A stretch of DNA of 64,000 nucleotides from Beroe forskalii (lineage: Eukaryota > Ctenophora > Nuda > Beroida > Beroidae): positions 806,001 to 870,000 of the forward strand of contig WFMF01000002.1 of NCBI GenBank assembly GCA_011033025.1, read 5' to 3'. Every line of letters begins with the position of its first letter. The stretch's first letter is position 1. This document shows, piece by piece, positions 53,376 through 64,000 of the stretch. The position numbers were made by a program, and so were the translations under genes. Under the pieces are notes generated by a model. It did no database searches. It was not told where the DNA came from and worked only from the letters and a program-made list of their open reading frames with translations.

Positions 53376-53875
53376 GTATGTTCCTCCTTTTTAAATAATA
53401 AGATGATTTAGGTATCAATAATAAACACACGAAATTTATGCGTTTAATATGGCGCTCCGCACCTTATAGCACTATTCACATCATCTCTGGACTCTAATGG
53501 TACATGTTTTTACCATATAAATGGCAGAGCTTGTGGATAAAGCAAGTCATGAAACAAAGTGAATCGCGTGGTTTGAGTCCCATGTTGAGGGAGTTGACAC
53601 CCACTAAAACCCAGGGGGGATTGTAGCCCAAAAAAAACCAAGCCCTACCCTATTTTTCGATTCTTGGGCTAGGTTTTTTTTTGGTTTTTTTTGGTTTTTT
53701 TAGGTTTTTTTTGGGTTACATTTTGGTAATTTCTGGGGCTTTTTCCAATGAATTTTAACTTAAAGATGTGTTGTTTTTGGAGATAATTTTCACAGTCAGT
53801 TGCTCTTAAAGTATTTTTGATGAATAGAAACGGTTATTTACACACTTTCAGTGCTTGAAGGTATCACCTAACAGT
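53376..53875. other. Start of TECR intron 4
   Basis: No exon. Around 53610-53720 AGCCCAAAAAAAACC and its near-inverse GGTTTTTTTTGGGTTAC form a T/A-rich fold-back segment. Confidence 0.5.
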
Positions 53876-53879
53876 AAAA

Positions 53880-55290
53880 TGCAAAATATTGCCTGACTAA
53901 CTGGTGTCTCTTGCTGACCTACTGGTGACTCTTGCCTCAGTGACTGGTGACCCATGCCAGACCCAGCTTGTAACTCTTGCCTAACTCACTGGTGACTATG
54001 ACCTGATCCAATGGGACCTCAAACCTGAGCGGCTGTGACTCCTGGCTGACACGCTGAGTGCTGCCCAGCTTTGAAACTCTTGCCTAATTCACTGATGACT
54101 AGAACTGACCAACGAGGGCCTCTATCTCTCTACTCTGACTGAATAATGACTTTTGCCTGACCTATTGGCTCACTGGTGACCTTTACCCGTTACAGGTGGC
54201 GATTCTTGCCTGACCAAATTGTGACCCAAATTGTGACCAAGTTAGGCCTTTTGCCTGAATGCCTCACTGAATGGTGGACTCCCCATGACTCATCTGCCCA
54301 TCGGATCACAAGTAACTCTTACCTGATCTCCTGGCGCCTCTTACTTGACCTATGAGCGTTTCTCACCTGGCCTACTGACAACCTTAGCTGACCTGACTAA
54401 GGAATCTTATCTGACCAACTGGCGACTCTTACCTGGCCTAGTGACGCTTCTTACAATCTTACCTGACCTACTGACGAATCTTCTCTGACCTACTTGCGAA
54501 TCTTACCTGGCCTACCATTGCCTGACCATAGGTGACAGCAGAGACTTACCTGTTGACCACTCTGGTACTTCTTGCCTGACCAACTAGTGACACTTAAATT
54601 AAAAGCTAAATAGGTAACTGTTTAGCTATTGGCGTCTCTTGATCCTACATGACCTACTAACGTATTCTGATCCTACCTGACCTACTAGCTTCTCCTGATC
54701 CTACCTAACCTACTGGCATCTCCTGATCCTACCTGATCTTCTGGCGTCTCCTGACCCTACCTGACCTATATCTGGCGTCTCCTGATCCTACCTGACCTAC
54801 TGGCGTCTCCTGATCCTACCTGACCTACTGGCGTCTCCTGACTCTACCTGACCTACTGGCATCTGGACTGATCCTACCTGACCCATTGGAGACTGGCGTC
54901 TCCTGATCCTACCTGAGCCTCCTAATCCTACCTGACCTACTGGCGTCTCCTGATCCTACCTGACCTACTGGCGTCTCCTGATCTTGCCTAAACCACTGTT
55001 AACCCAGCGGGTACTTCTTGCCTGAACCACTAGTGACACTTGAATTAAAAGCTCAAGTAGGTAACTGTTTTAGCCATTGGCGTCTCTTGATCCTAAATGA
55101 CCTTCTAGCTTCTCCTGATCCTACCTGACCGACTGGCGTCTCCTGATCTTGCCTAAACCACTGGGGACAACACTCATCTTATGACCCAGCTGGTACTTCT
55201 TGTCTGGCCCACTTCTGATCAAGTAACCCACTGGTGATTCTGACGTGATCTTCTGGCCGAATATCTTACATGAACCAGAGTCTGAACAGA
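53880..55290 (+). repeat. ~28-bp minisatellite CTGACCTACTGGCGTCTCCTG...
   Basis: The core unit is CTGGCGTCTCCTGATCCTAC plus CTGACCTA, best conserved at 54630-55000 and around 55080-55160. To the left it fades into a looser CTGACC..CTGGTGACTCTTGC pattern that must be an older part of the same array. No coding sequence. Confidence 0.88.
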
Positions 55291-55404
55291 CCTTGGCGGC
55301 ATCCTTTCAGACTCACTTCTCCCACTCAATTACTCAATTATGACTTCACAGGACAGTAGGACACGTTTCATCAACAAGTCGACTCGCAAGAAGCTGGTAC
55401 AACT

Positions 55405-56060
55405 GGGTTGGATACTAATGGTTACTGGGTGGATACTAATGGTAACTGGGTGGATACTAATCGTAACTGGATGGATACTAATGGTAACTGGGTGGATACT
55501 AATAGTAACTGGGGAGGATACTAATTTTAACTGAGTATGAGGTTTTACTGAGCTACAAGGGCTCACTGGTTGTGGTAACTAATTTTTAAATTCACATTTG
55601 TGCACAGCTATTCTGGTTTGCAAATAAATTTTATCTCGTGGATACTATTTATTTTAGTATCCACCAGTTACCACTCAATTCACTTAGTTACCATTAATTA
55701 CCATTAGTTACCAAATTTTGGCTCCAGTATCCACGAAAAATGATTTTTTACAAAGTGGTGGTAACTGATGGATACTAATTCGTCCGTGGATACTAATGGA
55801 TACTTAATGGTAACTAACGGCAATTTTTAGTATCCGTGGTAACTGGGTGGATACTAAATGGTAACTGATGGTAACTAATGGTAACTAATGGATACTAATT
55901 TAGTATCCACGGTGGATACTATTTCAGAAAAATTAGCCACCAGTATCCATTAGTATCCGTGGATACTAAATCTGAAATTTAGTATCCACCCAGTATCCAC
56001 CCAGTATCCACCCAGTTACCACGGATACTAATGGTAACTAATGGATACTAATTTTCGTCA
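55405..56060. repeat. 21-bp minisatellite GGATACTAATGGTAACTGGGT in alternating orientation
   Basis: Unit GGATACTAATGGTAACTGGG plus T. Forward at 55408-55530, reverse (AGTTACCATTAGTATCC form) at 55655-55735, forward at 55745-55930, reverse at 55930-56015, forward to 56060. Repeated switching produces strong hairpin potential. Confidence 0.88.
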
Positions 56061-56364
56061 TGTTCCTGTGGTACAACATTGCCGAAATCTATTAAACAAA
56101 CGCAACAGAATGGGACGAAAATTCTAATCGGAGCTCTGAATTTAGTGCTGCACCAAGCAACAGACTGATGTGCACAAAGAAGTCTGCGCGCGTCGTGCGC
56201 GCGCGACCAGATATTACTCTAGCTGACGAAAAATTTTGGTTTTTATGTTTCTGTGTCAATGCGCGGTACAAACATGTTTTCAAAATTTGCCACTTTTGGG
56301 CTGAAAATTAAAAATGACACTTATTCGAACAACTTCGCATGAAATGACGTAGCTACTGGTGTCA
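56061..56364. other. Spacer
   Basis: Unremarkable; a GCGCGCGTCGTGCGCGCGC segment at about 56186 is palindromic. No gene. Confidence 0.4.
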
Positions 56365-56470
56365 GAGTCACCACGAGTGACAGAGACAAAGATAGTGACA
56401 GAGACAAAAATAGTGACAGAGACAGAGATATTGACAAAAACAGAGATAGTGACAGAGACAGAGACATAAT
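56365..56470 (+). repeat. GACAGA hexamer array, left part
   Basis: GTGACAGAGACAGAGATA units. The same array type, same strand, resumes at 58925 on the other side of the 51-bp array. Confidence 0.9.
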
Positions 56471-56504
56471 TGATACTTTAATTTTGTTATTATTCCCCCT
56501 ACAC

Positions 56505-58855
56505 ACCTATATGAGTATCTGTACGCCTGTAGGAGTATCCGTACACCTATAGGAGTTAGTCCTATAGCGGTATACACCTATAGGAGTATCCGTACACCTA
56601 TAGGAGTTAGTCCTATAGCAGTATACACCTATAGGAGTATCCGTACACCTATAGGAGTTAGTCCTATAGCGGTATACACCTATAGGAGTATCCGTACACC
56701 TATAGGAGTTAGTCCTATAGCGGTATACACCTATAGGAGTATCCGTACACCTATAGGAGTTAGTCCTATAGCGGTATACACCGGTCTATAGGAGTATCCG
56801 TACACCTATAGGAGTTAGTCCTATAGCGGTATATACACCTATAGGAGTATCCGTACACCTATAGGAGTTAGTCCTATAGCTATAGCGGTATACACCTATA
56901 GAGTATCCGTACACCTATAGGAGTTAGTCCTATAGCGGTATACACCTATAGGAGTATCCGTACACCTATAGGAGTTAGTCCTATAGCGGTATACGTACAC
57001 CTATAGGAGTATCCGTGTACACCTATAGGAGTTAGTCCTATAGCGGTATACACCTATAGGAGTATCCGTACACCTATAGGAGTTAGTCCTATAGCGGTAT
57101 ACACTATAGGAGTATCCGTACACCTATAGGAGTTAGTCCTATAGCGGTATACACCTATAGAGTATCCGTACACACCACATATAGGAGTTGAGTCTATAGC
57201 GGTATGCCACCTATAGGAGTTAGTCCTATAGCGTATACACCTATACACCTATAGGAGTTAGTCCATATATAGGAGTTAGTCCTATATGGTATACACCTAT
57301 AGGGTATCCGTACACCTATAGGAGTTAGTCCTATAGCGGTATACACCTATAGGAGTATCCGTACACCCTATAGGAGTTAGTCCTATAGCGGTATACACCT
57401 ATAGGAGTATCCAGTCCTATAGGAGTTAGTCCTATGGCGGTACACCTATAGTATCCGTACACCTATAGGAGTTAGTCCTATAGCTAGGGTATCCGTACAC
57501 CTATAGGAGTTAGTCCTAGCACCTATAGTTAGTCCTATAGCGGTACCTATAGGAGTATCCGTACACCTATAGGAGTTAGTCCTATAGCGGTATACACCTA
57601 TAGGAGCATCCGCACACCTATAGGAGTTAGTCCTATAGCGGTATACACCTATAGGAGCATCCGTACACCTATAGGAGTTAGTCCTATATGGTATACACCT
57701 ATAGGAGTATCCGTACACCTATAGGAGTTAGTCCTATAGCGGTATACACCTATAGGAGTATCCGTACACCTATAGAGGTTAGTCCTATAGCGGTATACAC
57801 CTATAGGAGTATCCGTACACCTATAGGAGTTAGTCCTAGCGGCATACACCTATAGGAGTATCCGTACACCTATAGGAGTTAGTCCTATAGCGGTATACAC
57901 ATCCCATAGGGTCTATAAGTATCCTATAGGGTATCCGCATAGGGAGTTAGTCCTATAGCGGTATACACCTATAGGAGTATCCGTACACCTATAGGAGTTA
58001 GTCTCCTATAGCGGCATACACCTATAGGAGTATCCGTACACCTATAGGAGTTAGTCCGCAACCCGGTATACACACCTATAGGAGTATCCGTACACCTATA
58101 GGAGTTAGTCGGCATACATAGGGGTATCCACCTATAGGGAGTTAGTCTATAGCGGTATCACCTATAGGAGTATCCGTACACCTATAGGGAGTTAGTCCCA
58201 TAGCGGTATACACCTATAGGAGTATCCGTACACCCATAGGAGTTAGTCCGGTATGCACCTATAGGGTATACACCTATAGGAGTTATCCGCACCTGGAGTA
58301 TCCGTACACCTAGTTAGTCCTATGGCAGTATACACCTATAGTACACCTATAGGGTATCCTATAGCGGTATACACCTATAGGAGCAAGTATCCGTACACCC
58401 ATAGAGTTAGTCCTATAGCGGCATACACCTATAGGAGCATCCGTACCTATAGAGTTAGTCTAGCGGTAGTATGCACCTATAGGGTATCCCGTACACCTAT
58501 AGGAGTTAGTCTAGCGGCAGTATACACCTATAGGAGTATCTGTACACCTATAGGGTTAGTCTATAGTCCTATAGTATCGTACACCTATAGTCCATTATAC
58601 ACCTATAAGAGTATCCGTACACCTATAGGAGTTAGTCCTATGTGGCATACATAGAGTATCCGTACACCTATAGGAGTTAGTCCTATGGCGGTATACACCT
58701 AACCTATAGGAGTTAGTCCTATAGCGGTATACACCTATAGGAGTTATCCGTACACCTATAGGAGGAGTTAGTCCTATAGCGGTATACACCTATAGAGATA
58801 TCCGTACACCTATAGGAGTTAGTCCTATAGCGGTATACACCTATATGAGTGGAGT
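56505..58855 (+). repeat. 51-bp minisatellite with internal half-repeats, 2.35 kb
   Basis: The unit reads ACACCTATAGGAGTATCCGT then ACACCTATAGGAGTTAGTCC and TATAGCGGTAT. It is near-perfect for the first ~20 copies (to about 57130), then carries increasing deletions and substitutions to the right. CCTATAGG is itself palindromic. ORFs with Y-R-T-N-S-Y-R repeats are translations of the array. Confidence 0.96.
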
Positions 58856-58924
58856 ATATATTCTTTCGTACACCTATCTTTATACGTGTACGCATAAACT
58901 CCGTACCTATAGCGGTACGCTAGA

Positions 58925-59450
58925 TAGGGGGACAGAGAGAGAGATGGTGACAGAGACAGAGATAGTGACAGAGACAGAGATAGTGACAGAGACAGATATA
59001 GTGACAGAAACAGAGAAAGTGACAGAGACAGAGATAGTGACAGAAACAGAGATAGTGACAGAGACAGAGACAGAGACAGAGACAGAAACAGAGACAGAGA
59101 CAGAGACAGAGATAGTGACAGAAACAGAGATAGTGACAGAGACAGAGATAGTGACAGAAACAGAGATAGTGACAGAGACAGAGATAGTGACAGAAACAGA
59201 GATAGTGACAGAGACAGATATAGTGACAGAAACAGAGAAAGTGACAGAGACAGAGATAGTGACAGAAACAGAGATAGTGACAGAGACAGATATAGTGACA
59301 GAAACAGAGAAAGTGACAGAGACAGAGATAGTGACAGAGACAGAGATAGTGACAGAGATAGTGACAGAGACAGAGATAGTGGCAAAGACAGTGATAGTGA
59401 CAGAGACAGAGATAGTGAAGGAGACAGAGATAGTGACAGATTATACATAG
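58925..59450 (+). repeat. GACAGA/GATAGT 12-bp array, right part
   Basis: Units GAGACAGAGATAGTGACAGA with longer repeats of about 42-66 bp superimposed. It yields E-T-E-I-V-T (+) and S-L-S-L-S-L-F (-) ORFs of around 200 codons, which are not genes. Confidence 0.95.
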
Positions 59451-59455
59451 AGACA

Positions 59456-61530
59456 TAAAAGTGAAGAATCTAATCAATAATGACCTCAAAAGTACGCGAG
59501 TCCAGATTGGATGATCTTTCGGTCTCTCAATGATCAGAGACTAAAAAAAGAAAAGTTGAAGAAAAAGACTAGTACGTTACAGCTGTCATATCTCTCTGAC
59601 TCTCTACAACACGTACGTACTCAATATTTGTCGCCATATCGAGTTATGAACATATCTAAAATTGCCAAGTTGAACGGCACAGAAGTTCCGTGTAAAGGTT
59701 TGGACAAATTTCCAGTGCGTTTCAAAATATTTTGAAATTTCCACACGAATCGTATTTGTACATGATACAACACGTACAGACATGGCGCCATGCAACTCTA
59801 AAATATCATAATTATTCGCATTTCTCGAACTAGCGATACCTGCGTAACTCTTGGTAAGTTGGTACTAATGATCACAGTTACAGATTGCGAGTGAGAACAT
59901 TACAACATACGTTAAATGTCTGAAACCTGTTTTTGAGACCTGTCTTCCCGGAGGGCCACTTTGGCATTGCATCATGCTACCTGTAAATTTAGGGGATAGT
60001 AAATTTCAACAGAATGTTAAACGTATCAAACATTCATTTTGTAGTGATGTATAATGAGCGACTAAGTAACGAATGGGATTGTGCTATTGATAATCATATC
60101 ACGAGGAGTTAGCCGAGCGGGATAATCATCGGTAACACACGATCCATGAGTTATCACCAACAGTTTCCCCTAGCACTCGGTTCTGAAAAACCTCGTATAA
60201 AATCTACACTTTTAAAATTTTTCTGTCTCCTCCATAACCAATTCGAAATAAAGCTTGTTCATATTAATTGTGCCACTATAAAGGAGTAATATATCGATAA
60301 ATATGGATAATTATTGCACTCGCATTTGAGCCATGGAAGGGTGAAAATATTGTATTTTTACAGTTACTGCCAAACATCGATAACACCAAAAGCAGGTTTC
60401 CTTGTAGGATCTACTCCTTAATTACTTATTGATTGAATTTAAAAGGTAAACAGTTCATACCGCATGAAATTTCACGTTTTACTGCTAGTGCACGGTACAG
60501 TGAAGAAACAAATGATAATTGCGTAAAGATTTATAAATATTAGATAATTCATGCATACAATTTCAACTTCAATAACAGATTAAAAATGATAATATAATAA
60601 TTCACACGATATTTTCTTTGTTTTTGTTTTAATAATAGATATAGATTCTGTAAAAATTAATAAATAATAAATAGTTGATTACAGCATAGGATTAAATTTG
60701 CCACATAATGTCAACACTCAACATGATCGCTCAAAATATCTCACAAACAATTGAAACGAAAACGCTCAATAAGTCAGTATTGATGATTTAATTTTGATCC
60801 ACTTTTGTGCTCTCATAGGTAGAGTCACTAAAGCAACACGTTTAAAAGTTGATTTTAATTTCTATTCTAAAGGGACAGGTACTAGGTAGAAACAGCTTGA
60901 CAAACATTATTGACCACTTCATAATTATGTACTATTCAACCCCAATCGCCAAGGGTGATGAGAGAGAGAGTTCCTGAAGGAAGAAGGAGATTCCAGAAGG
61001 AGCAATGGGAAAATGCTCAATTCCCTGTCCTCTGGACCTTCTTCTCGATGTGTTGCTTTCCACATATGAGCACACATACATATAACATAATAGAAAGGAC
61101 CACAATACACTTATTGAGCGCTTAGGGACACCCAAAATATTACAAAAATATAGAGTTCCGAAAATCAGTATTCAAATAGATATTGTATACCTAAAATAAT
61201 TGCATTCTATTTCATGCCCTAGAGTGAATAAAATTAGCTTATGTCAAAATCTTGTGTTCAAGGACCTTCAAGAAATCTTGCTGCATTGCATATCGCAAAA
61301 AGTTGAATTTAAGATTATTTTCATTGATCTAGGTTCAGCATTTTAGAATAACTCAAGAAATGAAATAATTATCAATCACACAATAGAAAAATTTGAGTGG
61401 AAATAAAAAAAGGTTGATTTAAAATGCTTGTGAAACATCACATGATCCAATCAAATTTCTGGAAACTCAAAATTTAATACGTTACAGTGTTGTCAAATAA
61501 CACCAATACAAATTTAACTTTAAAGACCAT
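59456..61530. other. AT-rich region, no gene supported
   Basis: ORFs of 60-75 codons lack domains. A short hairpin-like CACGAGGAGTTAGCCGAGCG near 60102 belongs to the fold-back type at 19.1 kb. No TECR exon was recognised, although one was looked for. Confidence 0.45.
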
Positions 61531-61538
61531 ATCTATAT

Positions 61539-61544
61539 TTTATT
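61539..61544 (-). terminator. Polyadenylation signal overlapping the CNTD1 stop codon
   Basis: AATAAA on the minus strand, sharing bases with the TAA stop (GAATAAAAT). It is very close to the coding end, so a later signal may be used instead. Confidence 0.4.
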
Positions 61545-62370
61545 CTTTAGTTTTGTAGACATTTTCAGTGATACAAACACTCATTTTAAGGACCAGACTT
61601 AGATCTAAATTACATTTCTTGGACAGAAAAATAGCAACATCCTCACTTAAATTATCATCAATAACAAACACAGCCACACAAATAACTGCAATTGATAAAA
61701 GAATTTGATCACATGCTTGTATGGCAGAACTTCCATAAAAACTTGTTAAAATGTGGTGTTGGCGAAGGTATACCATTTCTAATATATGAGAACATGTTTC
61801 TTTTAATTTGGCACAATTTCTCAATCCTGACTGATTTTCTGCCTTCAAAAAGTTCTGTAAGAAATATAAAAGAACATCAATGATATCCAGGGGCAACAGA
61901 AAATTTAGGTCATAATTCACTAATTGAAGGATTTCAAGCTCAGCACCAATAACATCACTTTTAGTGACTCTGTTCTGACCACTAGCAAGGTTCATTTGAT
62001 TGATTACATTTCTTTGTGTTATAGCCTTGTAGTGACTAGACATTTTACTGGCAATTTGTATACAAACAAGTATGTAAAGGGCACTTTTTGAACAAAAATC
62101 AATCATCTTATCTTTTCTTTGGCTGTACTGTTGAATGTACTTATTTGAAAATGCATGGAATAACTCCACGGCAAAGTATCTGACTTCAGGGGCTAGTTTG
62201 AATAGTTTACTGAGGTTAAAAACTATTTCAGGGAGCTTTTTGTTGAGGAAGTATTGGCAACTTTGATTTGATGTCACAGTTTCAGCATTTTTATGACACA
62301 TTATTTCAAAAACATCATCAACAATTGCTGAGGAATCAATATCTGAGATGTTAACAATGTAGTCTATCAT
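61540..62370 (-). CDS. CNTD1: Cyclin N-terminal domain-containing protein 1 (CNTD1-like)
   Basis: It encodes 276 residues in one exon. Key matches to human CNTD1 as I recall it: residues 103-110 C-I-Q-I-A-S-K-M (human C-V-Q-L-A-S-K-L); residues 144-156 E-L-E-I-L-Q-L-V-N-Y-D-L-N (human E-L-D-V-L-K-S-L-N-F-R-I-N), then L-P-L-D-I-I-D-V-L-L (human T-P-L-A-Y-V-E-T-L-L). These are helices of the cyclin box. CNTD1 is the meiotic relative of worm COSA-1, needed to turn recombination intermediates into crossovers. Human CNTD1 is about 330 residues, so up to ~50 residues may be missing, chiefly at the C-terminus. TTACAG just before the ATG could be an acceptor from an upstream exon. If TECR continues rightward, this gene is antisense within its intron 4. 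Confidence 0.8.
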   Translation of the reverse strand: MIDYIVNISDIDSSAIVDDVFEIMCHKNAETVTSNQSCQYFLNKKLPEIVFNLSKLFKLAPEVRYFAVELFHAFSNKYIQQYSQRKDKMIDFCSKSALYILVCIQIASKMSSHYKAITQRNVINQMNLASGQNRVTKSDVIGAELEILQLVNYDLNFLLPLDIIDVLLYFLQNFLKAENQSGLRNCAKLKETCSHILEMVYLRQHHILTSFYGSSAIQACDQILLSIAVICVAVFVIDDNLSEDVAIFLSKKCNLDLSLVLKMSVCITENVYKTKE

Positions 62371-63490
62371 GCTGTAATTACCTGAAAGAATTTATTATAT
62401 ACCATTATTAGCAGGGAGGTAAATGAAAGGAAAGCAAAAGGGAGATGAAACTTCACACACTTCTGTGTGAAAACTTTCTTTAAAGAAGTGCTTTATAATC
62501 GTCAATATTTATTTATTTGTAGCTGCTTTAATTCTCACTCCCACTCCTCAACCTCTTTTTTTCATAGAATAGAGTAATTCATATCACTTATATCAAGATT
62601 GAAGTACCCTTAGGAATTAGGTCAAGCTACCCACATTCATTGCTTTCACAATATACATTTTGATCTTGGTGTGACTCATTAAGATCCTACTGCTATCCAC
62701 ATTGCATTACCTAAAGGAATCATGTTGGTGTTCAAGTACGGAGTTGGAGAAAAGTCTTGCAGATTGATATCTTGAAGAATGATTTCTTTTTAATTCAAAT
62801 ACATTTAGATTCGATTCAATTAAATTAAATTATCAATTTTTACAGCACAGCAATAAAATCACATAGAAATTTACTGCTCTGAGGTATAACTCATGAAGCA
62901 TCTAGGGTGTGCTGAGGGCAGGCACCAAGTCAAATCTGAAATCTGTTAACAGGGCCTCCCATTAAAGACCAACATTACATTAAATGCAAAGACTAACATT
63001 ACATTAAATGCAAATTCTCTATAAAATAACTTTCTAACAAGATTAAACAGCAAAATTCGTCATAATAAGAAATTATGTGTGATGAAAAAAATCATAATTA
63101 CTAATTAAAATTACTAATCCAAATTAATTATCTCTTCTATACATAAACATTGTCACTAAAATATACGCTAGAATGATGGAAAGTGGTAGTATAGTGTAGT
63201 ATAAAGATAATGGTATGGGACTATCACACTTCAGTTCATTATTACCCATAAAGTTAACTTCTTCCAAAAACACACCTTCAGCAAAGATTTAAATTTTAAA
63301 GAAAACTGTCAAGATCCAAGCCTAAAAAATAAAATGAAAAACATATCAAAGCACAAGCCCTTTATTTTTTGGTTAGAATGGATTGATATTATAATGCAAT
63401 CAAGATAGGTTAAGGATGAAATATTATTTCAAATCAATAATGAATAAATATGATGTTAAAATGCAAATATAATTTATGAATTAAATTATC
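62371..63490. other. AT-rich flank upstream of the CNTD1-like gene
   Basis: Contains its promoter or first intron. TTACATTAAATGCAAA is tandemly duplicated at 62970-63015. No exon or TATA box could be fixed. Confidence 0.4.
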
Positions 63491-63499
63491 ATTGTATTT

Positions 63500-64000
63500 T
63501 CTTGTCAGGCGTTGCCTGACCCCCTCGCGCGCGCGAAGCGCGCGCGCCACGACGTCAGACAAGTATTTTCATGGCGATGGAGGGCCGGGATTTTCCGTAG
63601 GGAAGCGCGCGGCACGTACACACGCCTATGCGGGCTTAAGAAGCTGAAGAAGCCGGGATTATAATGATTATATTGCATTTGCATGCATTAAATGACATTG
63701 CAATACGTCGCGTCGACAAAATACAAACGTAGATAAAAATGCGCGATCGCTACGCGTGCTGGTTTTGTGCGCGCGCGGTGCATGCGCCACGCCATGCTCA
63801 AATATTCCCGTCCCCTTTTTGTTTGCGCGCTGTGCTCGCACAGATTTATTCCATGTTACGGAGCCTTATGTTGCGCGTGCGAGCGCAGAGCGCGAACATG
63901 AACAAGCTGGGACACGTACTTACATGTGGTAAGCACAAATTAAATTAGGTTCATCTCAGCATCCCCTTAATTCATCCAGCGACTTTTTCTGCGCGCGCTT
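63500..64000. repeat. CpG-rich repeats, including one copy of the 41-42 kb family
   Basis: CTTGTCAGGCGTTGCCTGAC and GCGCGCGCGAAGCGCGCGCGC are palindromic. GTAGGGAAGCGCGCGGCACG, then CGCCTATGCGGGCTTAAGAAG, is an inverted copy of the CpG-rich family at 41151-42360. From 63740 on the sequence is rich in GCGCGC motifs. The 69-codon ORF there is not supported. Confidence 0.7.

Noticed and set aside
56321-58790. ORFs with Y-R-T-N-S-Y-R repeats
   Set aside because: By-products of the 51-bp satellite.
58825-59489. ORFs of about 190-207 codons on both strands (Ser-Leu and Glu-Thr repeats)
   Set aside because: They are translations of a GACAGA/GATAGT simple repeat with no stop in any frame.
60925-61135. 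61-67-codon minus ORFs with a hydrophobic start
   Set aside because: Two frames are equally open, there is no domain and no promoter signal; not distinguishable from chance.

Overview
The window is eukaryotic and animal. Genes are sparse and split by GT-AG introns, most of the DNA is repeats, and the recognisable genes belong to animal families: trans-2,3-enoyl-CoA reductase (TECR), a semaphorin, the meiotic cyclin-like protein CNTD1 and a secreted two-PAN-domain protein. Penelope-like, hAT-like and tRNA-SINE-like elements, CpG-rich repeats and the very high tandem-repeat load suggest an invertebrate, probably marine. I cannot name the species.

Layout. 0-9 kb: one semaphorin exon (-), several dispersed repeat families, a four-copy tandem repeat ending in a GGGCC hairpin, and the PAN-domain gene (+, 8506-9015). 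9.4-15.9 kb: a 27-bp minisatellite interrupted by a 2.1-kb element with terminal inverted repeats (TIRs) and a near-perfect 10-bp target duplication, then a 1.2-kb hAT-like element. 16-20 kb: another hAT-like element with a perfect 8-bp target duplication, and a fold-back repeat. 20.18-27.57 kb: a 7.4-kb structure bounded by 32-bp inverted repeats (31/32 identical), with arrays of a GGGCCA-type motif at both ends and a core of 20-bp minisatellite that changes strand. 28-30.3 kb: the 3' part of a Penelope-like element (GIY-YIG domain) and an unrecognised basic, proline-rich ORF (-). 30.4-34.8 kb: two ~700-bp inverted arms, each starting with a TATA box and facing each other, with short tandem repeats upstream of each. 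35-43 kb: minisatellites, nested palindromic TIR elements, small inverted-repeat elements (MITEs) and a CpG-rich repeat family. 43.86-53.38 kb: the first four exons of TECR (+). Its 8.3-kb second intron holds an antisense secreted-protein gene with a TATA box, a tRNA-derived SINE, a LINE ORF1-like remnant and a minisatellite-filled hAT-like element. 53.9-59.5 kb: four kinds of tandem array. 61.5-62.4 kb: a one-exon CNTD1-like gene (-). The rest is AT-rich DNA with no gene seen.

The host genes do not form an operon or pathway. The clearest recurring theme is structural: several TIR-bounded elements carry tandem arrays instead of genes (10.9-13.0, 20.2-27.6, 37.4-38.0 and 50.3-52.0 kb). This suggests that transposons and minisatellites have spread together in this genome.
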